Source: a virus
IMG/VR virus record: IMGVR_UViG_3300035698_018213
Coordinates: 1 to 20,693 of that record
Strand: one strand, 5' to 3'
Length of the DNA: 20,693 bases
Below the pieces are notes generated by a model that was given only the letters and a program-made list of their open reading frames with translations, was not told where the DNA came from and did no database searches. Numbering within the stretch: the stretch's first letter is position 1; every line of letters begins with the position of its first letter. Both the position numbers and the translations under genes were made by a program. Shown in pieces: positions 1 to 7,049 of the stretch.

Positions 1-198
1 ATGATAAACACTTTTAGACCAGAGTACATGTTTCATAAAAGAAACACAGCAGCTAAACATGATTGGTTAGGAATACATTTTGTATTTTGTAATATTATTA
101 AAATTACTGTTACTATTTACGGTTATGGATTTACTATTGGAGTAAGAGTTTATGACGTAATGAAAACAGGAGCACAGAATAACAATGCCAATTTATAA
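1..198 (+). CDS. Small hypothetical protein, possibly 5'-truncated by the window edge
   Basis: Open frame of 65 residues beginning at the first base of the window, so the true start may lie upstream. I do not recognise the protein. It has a basic N-terminal part with several His residues, a hydrophobic/aromatic centre (IHFVFCNIIKITVTIYGYGF) that could be beta strands, and a polar end. Its last 14 bases overlap the next small gene, the overlapping style used throughout the first 1.9 kb. No upstream ribosome binding site can be seen because the window begins here. It may be the last part of an early or middle gene cluster. Whether it is a complete gene is uncertain. Confidence 0.4.
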   Translation: MINTFRPEYMFHKRNTAAKHDWLGIHFVFCNIIKITVTIYGYGFTIGVRVYDVMKTGAQNNNANL

Positions 199-352
199 TC
201 CTAGAGCAATAGATTATACTAAAGGAACTATTAATAATTTAGATGGAACAAACAAACTAATAAAAATTGGTTGCTATGTAATGACATCTGAAGAAGCAAT
301 AAATTGTAGGAAAGATAATATTATAAACGGAGGAAATAAAAATGTCATATAA
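185..352 (+). CDS. Small hypothetical protein (55 aa)
   Basis: ATG at 185 opens a 55-residue frame ending TAA at 350-352. An AGGAGC-type ribosome binding site lies about a dozen bases upstream, inside the end of the preceding gene. The frame overlaps the preceding gene by 14 bases and the following start at 342 by 11 bases. It fills a stretch that would otherwise be an unusual gap in a densely packed region, which is the main argument for it being real. The protein starts MPIYNPRAIDYTKG and contains two Cys residues that are not in a CxxC pattern. No family is recognised. Confidence 0.5.
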   Translation: MPIYNPRAIDYTKGTINNLDGTNKLIKIGCYVMTSEEAINCRKDNIINGGNKNVI

Positions 353-695
353 AGCTGAATGTAGTTCATGCGGTTGGATATTTAAAGAGTCTGAATCTTC
401 AAAGATTAGAGACATGCCAACAACGTGTATAAAATGTAAAGGAGATATGAGAGTAGCACCTTGTATGAATAAAGATCAACGAGACTATTCCTATGAATTA
501 ATAATACAATGCAAAGAGAATGGAGCAACAATGTTAAATGGTTTTGTTATGAAAAACGAAGATTTAATAAATATTAATAAGAACGGAGCAAGATCAAAAT
601 TCGTAGCAAGAGCAAGTGAAACATTTGCAAGAATAGTGTCAGATGCTAATTCAGTTAACAGATTAATTGATCTAAATAATAGTAAAGCTAATTAA
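342..695 (+). CDS. Zinc-ribbon-like small protein (117 aa)
   Basis: ATG at 342 is preceded by a strong CGGAGG ribosome binding site. The N-terminus carries paired cysteines, CSSC at residues 8-11 and CIKC at 29-32, a four-cysteine arrangement typical of small zinc ribbons. More Cys occur at about 41 and 56. The rest is a mixed alpha/beta domain (ELIIQCKENGATMLNGFVM) followed by a helix-rich polar tail. Zinc ribbons of this size in viruses often bind nucleic acid or partner proteins, but nothing here fixes the role. Function is unknown; metal binding is inferred from cysteine spacing only. Confidence 0.7.
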   Translation: MSYKAECSSCGWIFKESESSKIRDMPTTCIKCKGDMRVAPCMNKDQRDYSYELIIQCKENGATMLNGFVMKNEDLININKNGARSKFVARASETFARIVSDANSVNRLIDLNNSKAN

Positions 696-707
696 TGAGG
701 AACTAAA

Positions 708-944
708 ATGGGACTAACGCAAGTAGAATGCATGGAGATTGATATTAACAGTGGGTTTAGAAATGTTGTAAACCAAGAAGTAAATGAAGTTCTTACTAAT
801 TTACAAACACAAGATTGTGATATTATACGTGTGAGCCAACCAATTGTGAACGGAAGAAAAGTTTACATTACAGTTGAGTATATGGATAATAAAGTAAAAT
901 TAGATGGAGATGATTCAGGTGTCGGAGTTAGAACAACGTCTTGA
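708..944 (+). CDS. Small hypothetical protein (78 aa)
   Basis: ATG at 708, with a GAGG ribosome binding site directly after the previous stop. The protein has an amphipathic helix (FRNVVNQEVNEVLTNLQ) followed by two predicted beta strands (DIIRVSQPIV and KVYITVEYM), a compact alpha/beta layout. I recognise no family. The 3' end overlaps the next gene by 41 bases in another frame. It sits in a run of small co-directional genes before the packaging genes. Confidence 0.55.
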   Translation: MGLTQVECMEIDINSGFRNVVNQEVNEVLTNLQTQDCDIIRVSQPIVNGRKVYITVEYMDNKVKLDGDDSGVGVRTTS

Positions 945-1089
945 AACTATCTTGATTGAATGTGTTAAAGACATTAAATTAATTAAAACAGATTTAGAAG
1001 TTGTTAAAAAAAGTTTAAATGATTTAGGTGTTAAAGCAGATAGAGGTAGTGTAATGATGAATAAGTTTAAAGATAAACTATTGGACTGA
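904..1089 (+). CDS. Small coiled-coil protein (61 aa)
   Basis: Frame opens with ATG at 904; a second in-frame ATG at 910 is also possible, with GGAG just upstream. The start overlaps the preceding gene by 41 bases. The protein is almost entirely helical with heptad-like hydrophobic spacing (LEQRLETILIECVKDIKLIK), suggesting a short dimeric or trimeric coiled coil. No enzymatic motif is present. It could be a small accessory or assembly factor; the family is not recognised. Confidence 0.5.
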   Translation: MEMIQVSELEQRLETILIECVKDIKLIKTDLEVVKKSLNDLGVKADRGSVMMNKFKDKLLD

Positions 1090-1096
1090 GTGGAAA

Positions 1097-1300
1097 ATGA
1101 TATTAAGATTAGGTTCTGGAATAGACACTGGATTGGAAATAATAAAATATAAGTTAGAGTTTATATTTTTTAATAAATGGTCTTTTTCATTTGCTATTGT
1201 TAAGTTTTTAAAACATAAAGAAATTAAAAAAATGTTTGAAGAATTGGAGGATATGGTATGTCAGAAGAAAATAAAGAAAAAATTAAAGAAGAAGGATTAG
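1097..1300 (+). CDS. Small hypothetical protein with lysine-rich tail (67 aa)
   Basis: ATG at 1097 follows the previous stop by seven bases. The middle is hydrophobic and aromatic (FIFFNKWSFSFAIVKFL), possibly one membrane-associated segment. The C-terminus is highly basic (KKIKKKLKKK). Its last 43 bases overlap the next gene, which has a much better ribosome binding site. The basic tail is read from the same A-rich DNA that encodes the start of the next protein, so it may be a by-product of composition. Moderate doubt that this is a real gene. Confidence 0.4.
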   Translation: MILRLGSGIDTGLEIIKYKLEFIFFNKWSFSFAIVKFLKHKEIKKMFEELEDMVCQKKIKKKLKKKD

Positions 1301-1683
1301 TTCCAAATAATGTACAACAACATTTTGATACTGATGGGATAGCTGAAAGAACTACATCTAGAAGTATTAAAATAATTAGTAAATTAGCAAAGGTTCTTGC
1401 AGAAGAAGGTATACAATTTACGTTTGGTAGAGCTTTCAAAACAGAAAATCATATGGGAGATAACACAAAACCACCGGCGTTATATTTTACTGGTGAAAAA
1501 GTTGAAATAAATTTTGTTGTTCCACCTATGGATAAATTTGGTAATGAAGGTAAAAGTTTTTTGAGGATAGAAGAATTAAAAGCTCTTACTGAAAGAGTAA
1601 CAAAGGCTGGTAAAGAAGATTTAATTATTGTGGAAGAACCTAAAGAGGAAACAACACAAAATGAAAGCAATACCAAAAATTGA
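1258..1683 (+). CDS. Hypothetical protein two genes before the terminase (141 aa)
   Basis: ATG at 1258 is preceded by TTGGAGG at ideal spacing. The protein has an acidic N-terminus, a helix (SIKIISKLAKVLAEEG), a probable beta region, and a polar Glu/Thr/Asn-rich end. In tailed phages the gene just before the large terminase is often the small terminase subunit, but I see no clear helix-turn-helix DNA-binding domain, so I do not assign that role. Position and size make a packaging accessory factor conceivable. Its end overlaps the following zinc-ribbon gene by 23 bases. Confidence 0.65.
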   Translation: MSEENKEKIKEEGLVPNNVQQHFDTDGIAERTTSRSIKIISKLAKVLAEEGIQFTFGRAFKTENHMGDNTKPPALYFTGEKVEINFVVPPMDKFGNEGKSFLRIEELKALTERVTKAGKEDLIIVEEPKEETTQNESNTKN

Positions 1684-1873
1684 ATGTAATTGTTGTAGGT
1701 CAACGTTGGTAGTAGATGCAAGAGACATTAAAACAATATACAGTTCAAAAGGTTATGAGCGTAATGTAAGGTGCTTTATTTGTGGAACAGATACAACAAT
1801 ATACAGAAGAAAAACAAAAACAAATAAGAACACAGATAGCGAAGAAGTGGATAGACCCAGTAATAAGAGCTGA
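1661..1873 (+). CDS. Zinc-ribbon protein overlapping the terminase start (70 aa)
   Basis: ATG at 1661 is chosen over an upstream TTG at 1628 because the zinc-ribbon domain begins just after it and a GAGGA ribosome binding site lies upstream. The protein has C9-x2-C12 and C38-x2-C41, a classic four-cysteine zinc ribbon, with a strand-rich centre (STLVVDARDIKTIY) and a basic, hydrophilic tail. It overlaps the previous gene by 23 bases and the terminase by 92 bases; the terminase ribosome binding site lies within it. Small zinc ribbons next to terminases are common in phages, but their exact job is usually unknown. Confidence 0.65.
   Translation: MKAIPKIECNCCRSTLVVDARDIKTIYSSKGYERNVRCFICGTDTTIYRRKTKTNKNTDSEEVDRPSNKS
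1768..1784 (+). promoter_or_regulatory. Ribosome binding site and GTG start of terL inside the upstream gene
   Basis: AAGGTG at 1768-1773 lies eight bases before GTG 1782, wholly inside the zinc-ribbon gene. An in-frame TAA at 1767-1769 blocks any start further upstream, and no ATG, GTG or TTG follows for many codons, so this GTG is the only reasonable terminase start. The deep overlap implies translational coupling of the two products. Confidence 0.7.
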
Positions 1874-3806
1874 GTCTATTTTTTGTGTTCGGAGAGGAGA
1901 TGGTACACTAGTTAGTTTACAATTACCTGAACCACATAAAGAGATTTTAAGAAATGGAATACTTGGTAAGGGTCGACGATTATTAAGACAAAAACTAGTG
2001 TATAGAAGATGTGTTAATAAGGGAAGACAGATTGGCTTCTCTATTCTATTGGCTATTGAAGCAATTCTTATAGCCCAAGATTACCCAAATACATTTCAGT
2101 ATTATATAGCAACTAGAGGGGAGCAATCTGAGAGTTGGTTGGCAAAAGTTGAACAGCTTGTTAGAGATGCAAAGAATTGGCCTAAAGAACTTGGCGGGAC
2201 ACCTATATTAAAATATACTGATAAAGGTTTGCAGAACAAGATGACTAAAGTAATAAATGGTTGTATGTTACAAGGTCTTACTGCAAACCCAGCAGGGTTA
2301 AGAGGGGACACAGCTATTAATGTAATTCTTGACGAGTATGCTTGGATGATTTTGAGAAAGAACCAACAACACGAAACATACACAGCGATTAAACATTTCT
2401 TGAAACAAGGTGGACAGTTAACAGCCCAGTCAACACCAAGGGTTAGTAATGATTTATTCTGGAGATTTTACGATAAAGGGAAGAGCATTGGGTTTGATTC
2501 ATATTATAAACCAACTATTGAGAACTGGAAAGACTTAGATTTAAATAGTCCGTTGTTTATTGACTTCGATAACAAAAGAAGGTTAATGGTTGGTAATGAT
2601 GTTTTAACAAAAGAAGACGAAATTAAATTAACAAAAAAATATTTGTCTAGACATAACTATTTCTTTGATACTAAGTTAAATGGTATAACACAGAAGAATA
2701 TACACATACCTTACAGCTGGGTCAACATTATAGATTTAGAAATGGATAGATACCAAGATGTGGAGATGTTCAAACAAGAGAATCTTGGTATACCAGTTGA
2801 TGAACGATATAAACTTATTATTGGAGAATGGATTTATCCTTTCTCACAAGAAGTTGATATAGAAAAAGGATTGGGTGTTGATTGGGATGATCGTAGGGAT
2901 TCGTATAATCCATTCACAGTGGGAATAGATTTTGCACAAAAGAGAGACTTAACTGTAATTACTGTAATTGAACAAATTGGTGAACACTATTATGAGAGAC
3001 GCATTGAGATCACACAAGGTAAATATACATCTCAAGTTGACCAAATTGTGCAGGTATATAATTTGTTCAAACCAAAATTTATTGCAATAGATTACACTGG
3101 TGTGGGGATTGCAATAGGAGACATGTTGGAAAAGAGAATTGGGAAATCAGTATTGAAATTTGTCACATTTACAAATTCAACTAAAAACGCCATGGCACAA
3201 AATTTAAAGAACATTTGTCATGATGGAAAATTTCATGTTCTTAATTGTACAGAAGAGCATGACTTAATGATAAAACATTTATTAAAAGTTGAGAAGGATG
3301 TAGGAGAAACATCTACTAAGTACTCGGGTAAAAATGTAGATCAAGAAGGGCGGGATGATGGTTTTTGGAGCAAAGCATTATCTGTATTTGGAATAACAGC
3401 CATAACAACTAAACACACAAAGGTAGCGGTTAGAGGTGTTAAAAGAATAACAACGACTAATGAAGGAAATAAGTCTAGTGCATATAAAGAATTACAAAAT
3501 GAGAGATTGAGGTTAATTAAAACTAAAGAACAACAAGAAGAACAGGTTGTTAGTTTACCAGATTACAAACAAGAAAGACTTGATAAAATGAAAGATGAAT
3601 TGTCAAGGGGTCTTATTGTTTGTAATAAATTACACAAACCCATAAAACCGTATATGTGCATGTGTGTTGATATGCCAGATTGTAGATATTTTAAATTTCA
3701 TAAAACTATAGCGGAAAAATACGGATTTACACAACAAGAAGCGGAGGACTTATTAAATGGAAGACAAAAAATTGAAGCAGAGCCAATCATACAAGGACAC
3801 AATTAA
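1782..3806 (+). CDS. terL: Terminase large subunit (packaging ATPase-nuclease)
   Basis: Motor that pumps viral DNA into the prohead through the portal and cuts concatemers. The N-terminal ATPase has a deviant Walker A (K80-GRQIGFS, with Phe where Lys usually precedes the final Ser), Walker B (VILDE, 181-185) and a coupling motif STP (217-219). The RNase H-like nuclease shows acidic residues in GIDFAQ (D383), AIDYTG (D437) and GRDDGF (D525/D526). A C-terminal extension carries a Cys/His cluster (C614, H618, C626, C628, C634, H640) that may bind zinc. The start is GTG at 1782: it is the only start codon after the in-frame stop at 1767-1769, and AAGGTG at 1768-1773 is well spaced. The length of 674 residues is somewhat large for the family because of the C-terminal extension. 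The gene overlaps both neighbours. Confidence 0.95.
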   Translation: MEQIQQYTEEKQKQIRTQIAKKWIDPVIRAESIFCVRRGDGTLVSLQLPEPHKEILRNGILGKGRRLLRQKLVYRRCVNKGRQIGFSILLAIEAILIAQDYPNTFQYYIATRGEQSESWLAKVEQLVRDAKNWPKELGGTPILKYTDKGLQNKMTKVINGCMLQGLTANPAGLRGDTAINVILDEYAWMILRKNQQHETYTAIKHFLKQGGQLTAQSTPRVSNDLFWRFYDKGKSIGFDSYYKPTIENWKDLDLNSPLFIDFDNKRRLMVGNDVLTKEDEIKLTKKYLSRHNYFFDTKLNGITQKNIHIPYSWVNIIDLEMDRYQDVEMFKQENLGIPVDERYKLIIGEWIYPFSQEVDIEKGLGVDWDDRRDSYNPFTVGIDFAQKRDLTVITVIEQIGEHYYERRIEITQGKYTSQVDQIVQVYNLFKPKFIAIDYTGVGIAIGDMLEKRIGKSVLKFVTFTNSTKNAMAQNLKNICHDGKFHVLNCTEEHDLMIKHLLKVEKDVGETSTKYSGKNVDQEGRDDGFWSKALSVFGITAITTKHTKVAVRGVKRITTTNEGNKSSAYKELQNERLRLIKTKEQQEEQVVSLPDYKQERLDKMKDELSRGLIVCNKLHKPIKPYMCMCVDMPDCRYFKFHKTIAEKYGFTQQEAEDLLNGRQKIEAEPIIQGHN

Positions 3807-4173
3807 GATTATTAACGAAGCTGTCAATAGGAAAAATAAAGAAATAAAGGTAGAAAGTAAGACATTTGTTAGTAGATTTAAATTATTTTTATATATTAAA
3901 AAGGGAATTAAAAGATATATATCCTTGTTTAAGAACAAAGTCCGAAAGTTTTTTTCATTAATTAGTGGCAAATTAAAGACACGAGATGCTAAAGAGATAC
4001 AGGTAACGATTAAATTTGTTATTGGTTACGGGTTATTAATATGGACTATATTGTATACATTTTTTGATTATAAGTTTAATATTATCTATATTTTTGGCGC
4101 AGGGTCATTACTATATGTCTTTTATGATGTATTCGATTATATTGTTACTAAATTGAGAGGAAAACCACAATGA
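3757..4173 (+). CDS. Two-helix membrane protein between terminase and portal (138 aa)
   Basis: ATG at 3757 follows a GCGGAGG ribosome binding site inside the end of terL, overlapping it by 50 bases. The first 80 residues are strongly basic (many Lys/Arg). Two hydrophobic helices then follow (about residues 86-105, VTIKFVIGYGLLIWTILYTF, and about 110-130, IIYIFGAGSLLYVFYDVFDY), with a short basic C-tail. The positive-inside rule would place the basic N-domain in the cytoplasm. The stop TGA overlaps the portal ATG as ATGA. Membrane proteins here are not a standard part of the packaging module; possible roles are membrane association of assembly, exclusion of other viruses, or holin-like action. 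Function unknown. The gene contains one copy of the 22-bp repeat. Confidence 0.7.
   Translation: MEDKKLKQSQSYKDTIKIINEAVNRKNKEIKVESKTFVSRFKLFLYIKKGIKRYISLFKNKVRKFFSLISGKLKTRDAKEIQVTIKFVIGYGLLIWTILYTFFDYKFNIIYIFGAGSLLYVFYDVFDYIVTKLRGKPQ
3878..3899 (+). repeat. Copy 1 of an exact 22-bp AT-only repeat (within a gene)
   Basis: The stretch has the core TTATTTTTATATATTAA and is identical to 8997-9018 and 17290-17311. Here it is inside the membrane-protein gene and is read in frame as FKLFLYIK. It ends about 270 bases before the portal start, so it could be an internal promoter for the portal block, although it may simply be a coding coincidence under strong AT bias. Confidence 0.6.
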
Positions 4174-5945
4174 AATTTTTAAGAGAAAACGGCCTTTTAA
4201 ACGGAACAACTTCTAAAGAGAATCGTAGTACTGTTCTAGCTTCGTTTAGGCCTTTTGCTAGAGACATTTATAAATTTAAATATATGACACCTCACGAAGA
4301 AATGGAGGAGGTCATGAATGCAAAAGATCGAAATACGTTTTTTGAATCTGCTGTTAATACAGCAACAGATTTTATTTGTGGTAAAGATTTTGTTTTCAAA
4401 AGTGAAGATGAATTTTCTAAAACAACAGTTGAAAAATGGTCTCAAGATATAGAGTTAGAACAAAAGACCCGAGAACTAGTTGAATCAACATTAACAACTG
4501 GTAATGGATTTCTAGAACAAGATTTTTTTGATACTAGATTAACAGGAGGGGCTTTAGTCCCACAAAGAATTTATACTATTCCAGACGCTAGTATGATGTA
4601 TATTAATTCAGATGAATTTGGAGACCCTAAACCAATTAAGACTGTGAGCAATACTGGTGAGGTTTTAATAAAAAAGAACTTCAAAGAATTTTACATACAA
4701 AAGATTAATCAGAATTTTAAAAATGATAGAGCTAGATATTACCAGTTATCATATTATGGTGGTACTACATCCTTCTCAGGATTGACATATCAAATTTATG
4801 GTATTCCTATTGATAAAAGAAAATTAATACATATAAAGTTAAACATGGGAAACACAGGACTATATGGAAGAAGTCCTTTAGCTTCTGCTATAAATGATAA
4901 TGAAATACTTTACGAGATAGAAAGAAGCATAGCAGTTCTTGCTAAATATAAAGCTGTTCCAAGAAAGATTTGGAGCGTTGGAGAAAAAGATAACGAAATT
5001 GCAGATGATGAATTGGATAATTTTGTTTACTATCTTGAAAATTTAAATAAAGAAGATGATGCATGGATTAATAAACCGGTTTCTGCGGTGGACGTTGGAT
5101 ATGCTGGACAAGAATTAAATCTTGAGTACGCTATTAATCACATTAAAAGAAAAATGATAGCAGGTGTTAGTTTAGACTTTTTGTCTGGAATGGGTCAAGA
5201 TGTTAATAGGGCTACAGCTACACAGGAACTACTTGCGTTTATTTTGTCTATTTATTCAAAGAGAAAGATTTTCTTAAGAGTTATACAGAAACAAATCATT
5301 AACAAATATGTCCAATACAGAGGACTTAAACCAGTTACAATAGAGTTTGATGATTTAGATTTTGAAACAAAAAACGAGAAAGAAACAAGAGTAAGACAAA
5401 ATTGGACAACAGACATGATTAAGTATAATGAAATGAGAGATCAAACAGGACAGATTATTGACAAGACACCAATTGGTGACATGTTTTATAGTCAATTGCA
5501 AGTTAAATTCCAAGCTGATCTATTTGGTGGTGGTGGAGCACCAGTTGGTGGAGAATTTCCGGAACAATTTGATACTACATATGGAACTAATTATCTAGAA
5601 CATTTTAACAAGGAGAAAGTCCCCCAAAATTATCAATTGGAAAACATGACGTTTGATGTAAATGTTAAAGAAGATACTAAACTTATTTCTTTTGATACGT
5701 TAATGAATAGTTATTCATTTTTGTTTACACCAAATTCACAAAGCACAGAAGTATATTATAAAGATTCTGATGGTGGTATAGTTATAAGTTTCAAACAGAA
5801 TGATGTAATGAATGAATGTAAAATAACATTTGAAGATATTAAAAGACATTATGGTCTTAAAGAACCATCTTCGTTTGAGGACGTTATGGCATCTATTGAG
5901 GAATTTAAAAATTTCTATTTGAGAAATGCAATAAAAGAGGTATGA
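4170..5945 (+). CDS. Portal protein
   Basis: Ring at the unique capsid vertex through which DNA enters and leaves; docks the terminase and nucleates the prohead. Family features in order: an N-terminal wing helix (about 40-76, EEMEEVMNAKDRNTFFESAV), TTGNGFLEQDFF near 109-120, the GRSPLASA turn at 233-240 followed by a long helix (EILYEIERSIAVLAKYKAVPRK), and the stem/crown stretch AGVSLDFLSGMGQDVNRATA (331-350) leading to a long basic helix. Length is 591 residues, long for the family. The last 80 or so residues form an additional beta/alpha domain after a glycine-rich linker (FGGGGAPVGGEF). ATG overlaps the previous stop (ATGA), so it is probably translated by coupling. Its location directly after terL supports the call. 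Confidence 0.92.
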   Translation: MKFLRENGLLNGTTSKENRSTVLASFRPFARDIYKFKYMTPHEEMEEVMNAKDRNTFFESAVNTATDFICGKDFVFKSEDEFSKTTVEKWSQDIELEQKTRELVESTLTTGNGFLEQDFFDTRLTGGALVPQRIYTIPDASMMYINSDEFGDPKPIKTVSNTGEVLIKKNFKEFYIQKINQNFKNDRARYYQLSYYGGTTSFSGLTYQIYGIPIDKRKLIHIKLNMGNTGLYGRSPLASAINDNEILYEIERSIAVLAKYKAVPRKIWSVGEKDNEIADDELDNFVYYLENLNKEDDAWINKPVSAVDVGYAGQELNLEYAINHIKRKMIAGVSLDFLSGMGQDVNRATATQELLAFILSIYSKRKIFLRVIQKQIINKYVQYRGLKPVTIEFDDLDFETKNEKETRVRQNWTTDMIKYNEMRDQTGQIIDKTPIGDMFYSQLQVKFQADLFGGGGAPVGGEFPEQFDTTYGTNYLEHFNKEKVPQNYQLENMTFDVNVKEDTKLISFDTLMNSYSFLFTPNSQSTEVYYKDSDGGIVISFKQNDVMNECKITFEDIKRHYGLKEPSSFEDVMASIEEFKNFYLRNAIKEV

Positions 5946-5946
5946 G

Positions 5947-6237
5947 ATGGCAGAAGATAGAGTGAGGGAACCAAGGGCTAATTACGAGGCTAATTCTCGT
6001 ATTGAGAACGAGGAACATCAGCATTCTGCTGAAGCTAAAAGAGTTATTGGTGTTAATACAACAGGAAAAGTTATAGAAACCGCTGACACTAGTGATGACG
6101 GTGGAATTATTAAAAAACAAGTTACGAATCAAAATAGTGAACAATTACTTTCTGATATATTTAAAGAACTTAAAAAGATTAATTTACATTTAGCGTTACT
6201 AAATGATATAAATATTGAAAACACGGAGGTTAATTAA
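5947..6237 (+). CDS. Small probable minor virion protein (96 aa)
   Basis: ATG at 5947 sits one base after the portal stop, with GAGG just upstream. The N-terminus is charged and polar (ANYEANSRIENEEHQHSAEA), then a short beta section (RVIGVNTTGKVIETADT), then a C-terminal helix (LLSDIFKELKKINLHLALLND). This layout of a charged start followed by a short strand segment and an ILKELKKINxHLA-like end resembles small minor virion proteins often found beside portal or fibre genes in long-tailed phages. The resemblance is from memory of such sequences and is weak. A structural or assembly role is inferred from context. Confidence 0.6.
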   Translation: MAEDRVREPRANYEANSRIENEEHQHSAEAKRVIGVNTTGKVIETADTSDDGGIIKKQVTNQNSEQLLSDIFKELKKINLHLALLNDINIENTEVN

Positions 6238-6239
6238 AA

Positions 6240-6311
6240 ATGCCAGACATAATCAAAGGGGGCACAGGGAACCCATATCCAGCCGGGGCTAAAGTAGAAG
6301 ATAGAAATTAA
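6240..6311 (+). CDS. Candidate 23-residue microprotein
   Basis: ATG at 6240 has a strong ACGGAGG site at good spacing, TAA at 6309-6311, and the next gene's AAGGAGG follows at once. It fills the gap between two genes. The peptide begins MPDIIKGGTGNPYPAG. IIKGGTGN resembles the first residues of some phage minor virion proteins (from memory, unverified), so it could be a truncated relic or a genuine microprotein. The DNA is clearly more GC-rich than its surroundings (runs such as GGGGG and CCGGGG), which is unusual here. Confidence 0.4.
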   Translation: MPDIIKGGTGNPYPAGAKVEDRN

Positions 6312-6322
6312 GGAGGACAGAA

Positions 6323-6661
6323 ATGACAGAGACATTTGATAAACACAATTTTAAGATAACAGTTGCAACAGCGATTATAGTATTATTATTTATTATAGCA
6401 ACAACAATAACAACCATAGATTGGAAGAATAGTATTGAGAATAAATGTGAAACTTTAGAAATTACACACCAGTCTGATCTCGATGCTATTAATCTTAGAC
6501 AAGATTTTTTGTCTTTAGGCTACACATCTAATATGGTTAAGATTGAAGACTTGGAAACAGAAGCTTATAGTCGTGATTTATTATTAACTGAGATTAAAAC
6601 AAAATTAGCAAATATTGAATCATTGCTTGTTGATTTAAAACAAGATTTAAAAGATAAATAG
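6323..6661 (+). CDS. Membrane-anchored coiled-coil protein (112 aa)
   Basis: ATG at 6323 follows AAGGAGG. After a short polar start (MTETFDKHNFK), residues about 11-32 form one hydrophobic segment (ITVATAIIVLLFIIATTITT). The remaining 80 residues are helical with heptad-like spacing (IKTKLANIESLLVDLKQDLK), consistent with a parallel coiled coil outside or inside the membrane. A signal-anchor topology is likely; there is no obvious cleavage site. Sitting among portal and minor head genes, it could be a virion-associated or host-membrane protein, or a holin/spanin-like factor out of its usual place. No family recognised. Confidence 0.65.
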   Translation: MTETFDKHNFKITVATAIIVLLFIIATTITTIDWKNSIENKCETLEITHQSDLDAINLRQDFLSLGYTSNMVKIEDLETEAYSRDLLLTEIKTKLANIESLLVDLKQDLKDK

Positions 6662-6673
6662 GAGGATAATTAT

Positions 6674-7048
6674 ATGGCAATTAGAAAACACTCAACAGGA
6701 ACAAGAACTTTAACAGCTGCAACAGATTCATTTGAATTTACACAAGTACATGGGAAAGTTGTATGCATCGCAATTAAACCTAGTGGTGTTGCAACGGATT
6801 TTAGAATCACCACAACAAAAGCAGGTATAACAGAATACATTTTCGGAACGGCTGCGGTTGTAAGTGTTGCGGCGGTAGGGGTCATTCATTATCCTAAAGT
6901 TTTAGCACAAGATCTTGATGGTGTTGATTTAGCAACAACTGGTAATCTTTACAAAGATATTGTACTTAATGGTGACAGTGTTACAATTGCTGTAGCTGCT
7001 GGAACAACTTCTGAAACATGGGTAGTAGACATGTATGTCGAGGAATAA
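6674..7048 (+). CDS. Small beta-rich probable virion protein (124 aa)
   Basis: ATG at 6674 follows AGGAGG. The sequence is Thr/Val/Ala-rich and almost entirely beta strand (TRTLTAATDSFEFTQV, AAVVSVAAVGVIHYP, GDSVTIAVAAGTTSETWVVD), with few charges and no Cys cluster. Such composition is typical of small capsid decoration or adhesin-like proteins. The next gene starts two bases after its stop. The exact role is unknown; a virion surface or head-decoration role is inferred from composition and location. Confidence 0.65.
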   Translation: MAIRKHSTGTRTLTAATDSFEFTQVHGKVVCIAIKPSGVATDFRITTTKAGITEYIFGTAAVVSVAAVGVIHYPKVLAQDLDGVDLATTGNLYKDIVLNGDSVTIAVAAGTTSETWVVDMYVEE

Positions 7049-7049
7049 A

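Noticed and set aside
1258-1683. Small terminase subunit
   Set aside because: Right neighbourhood, but no DNA-binding helix-turn-helix or oligomerisation pattern could be recognised.
7035-7049. Earlier ATG for the DUF5661-like protein
   Set aside because: CGAGG lies after it and is well spaced to ATG 7050.
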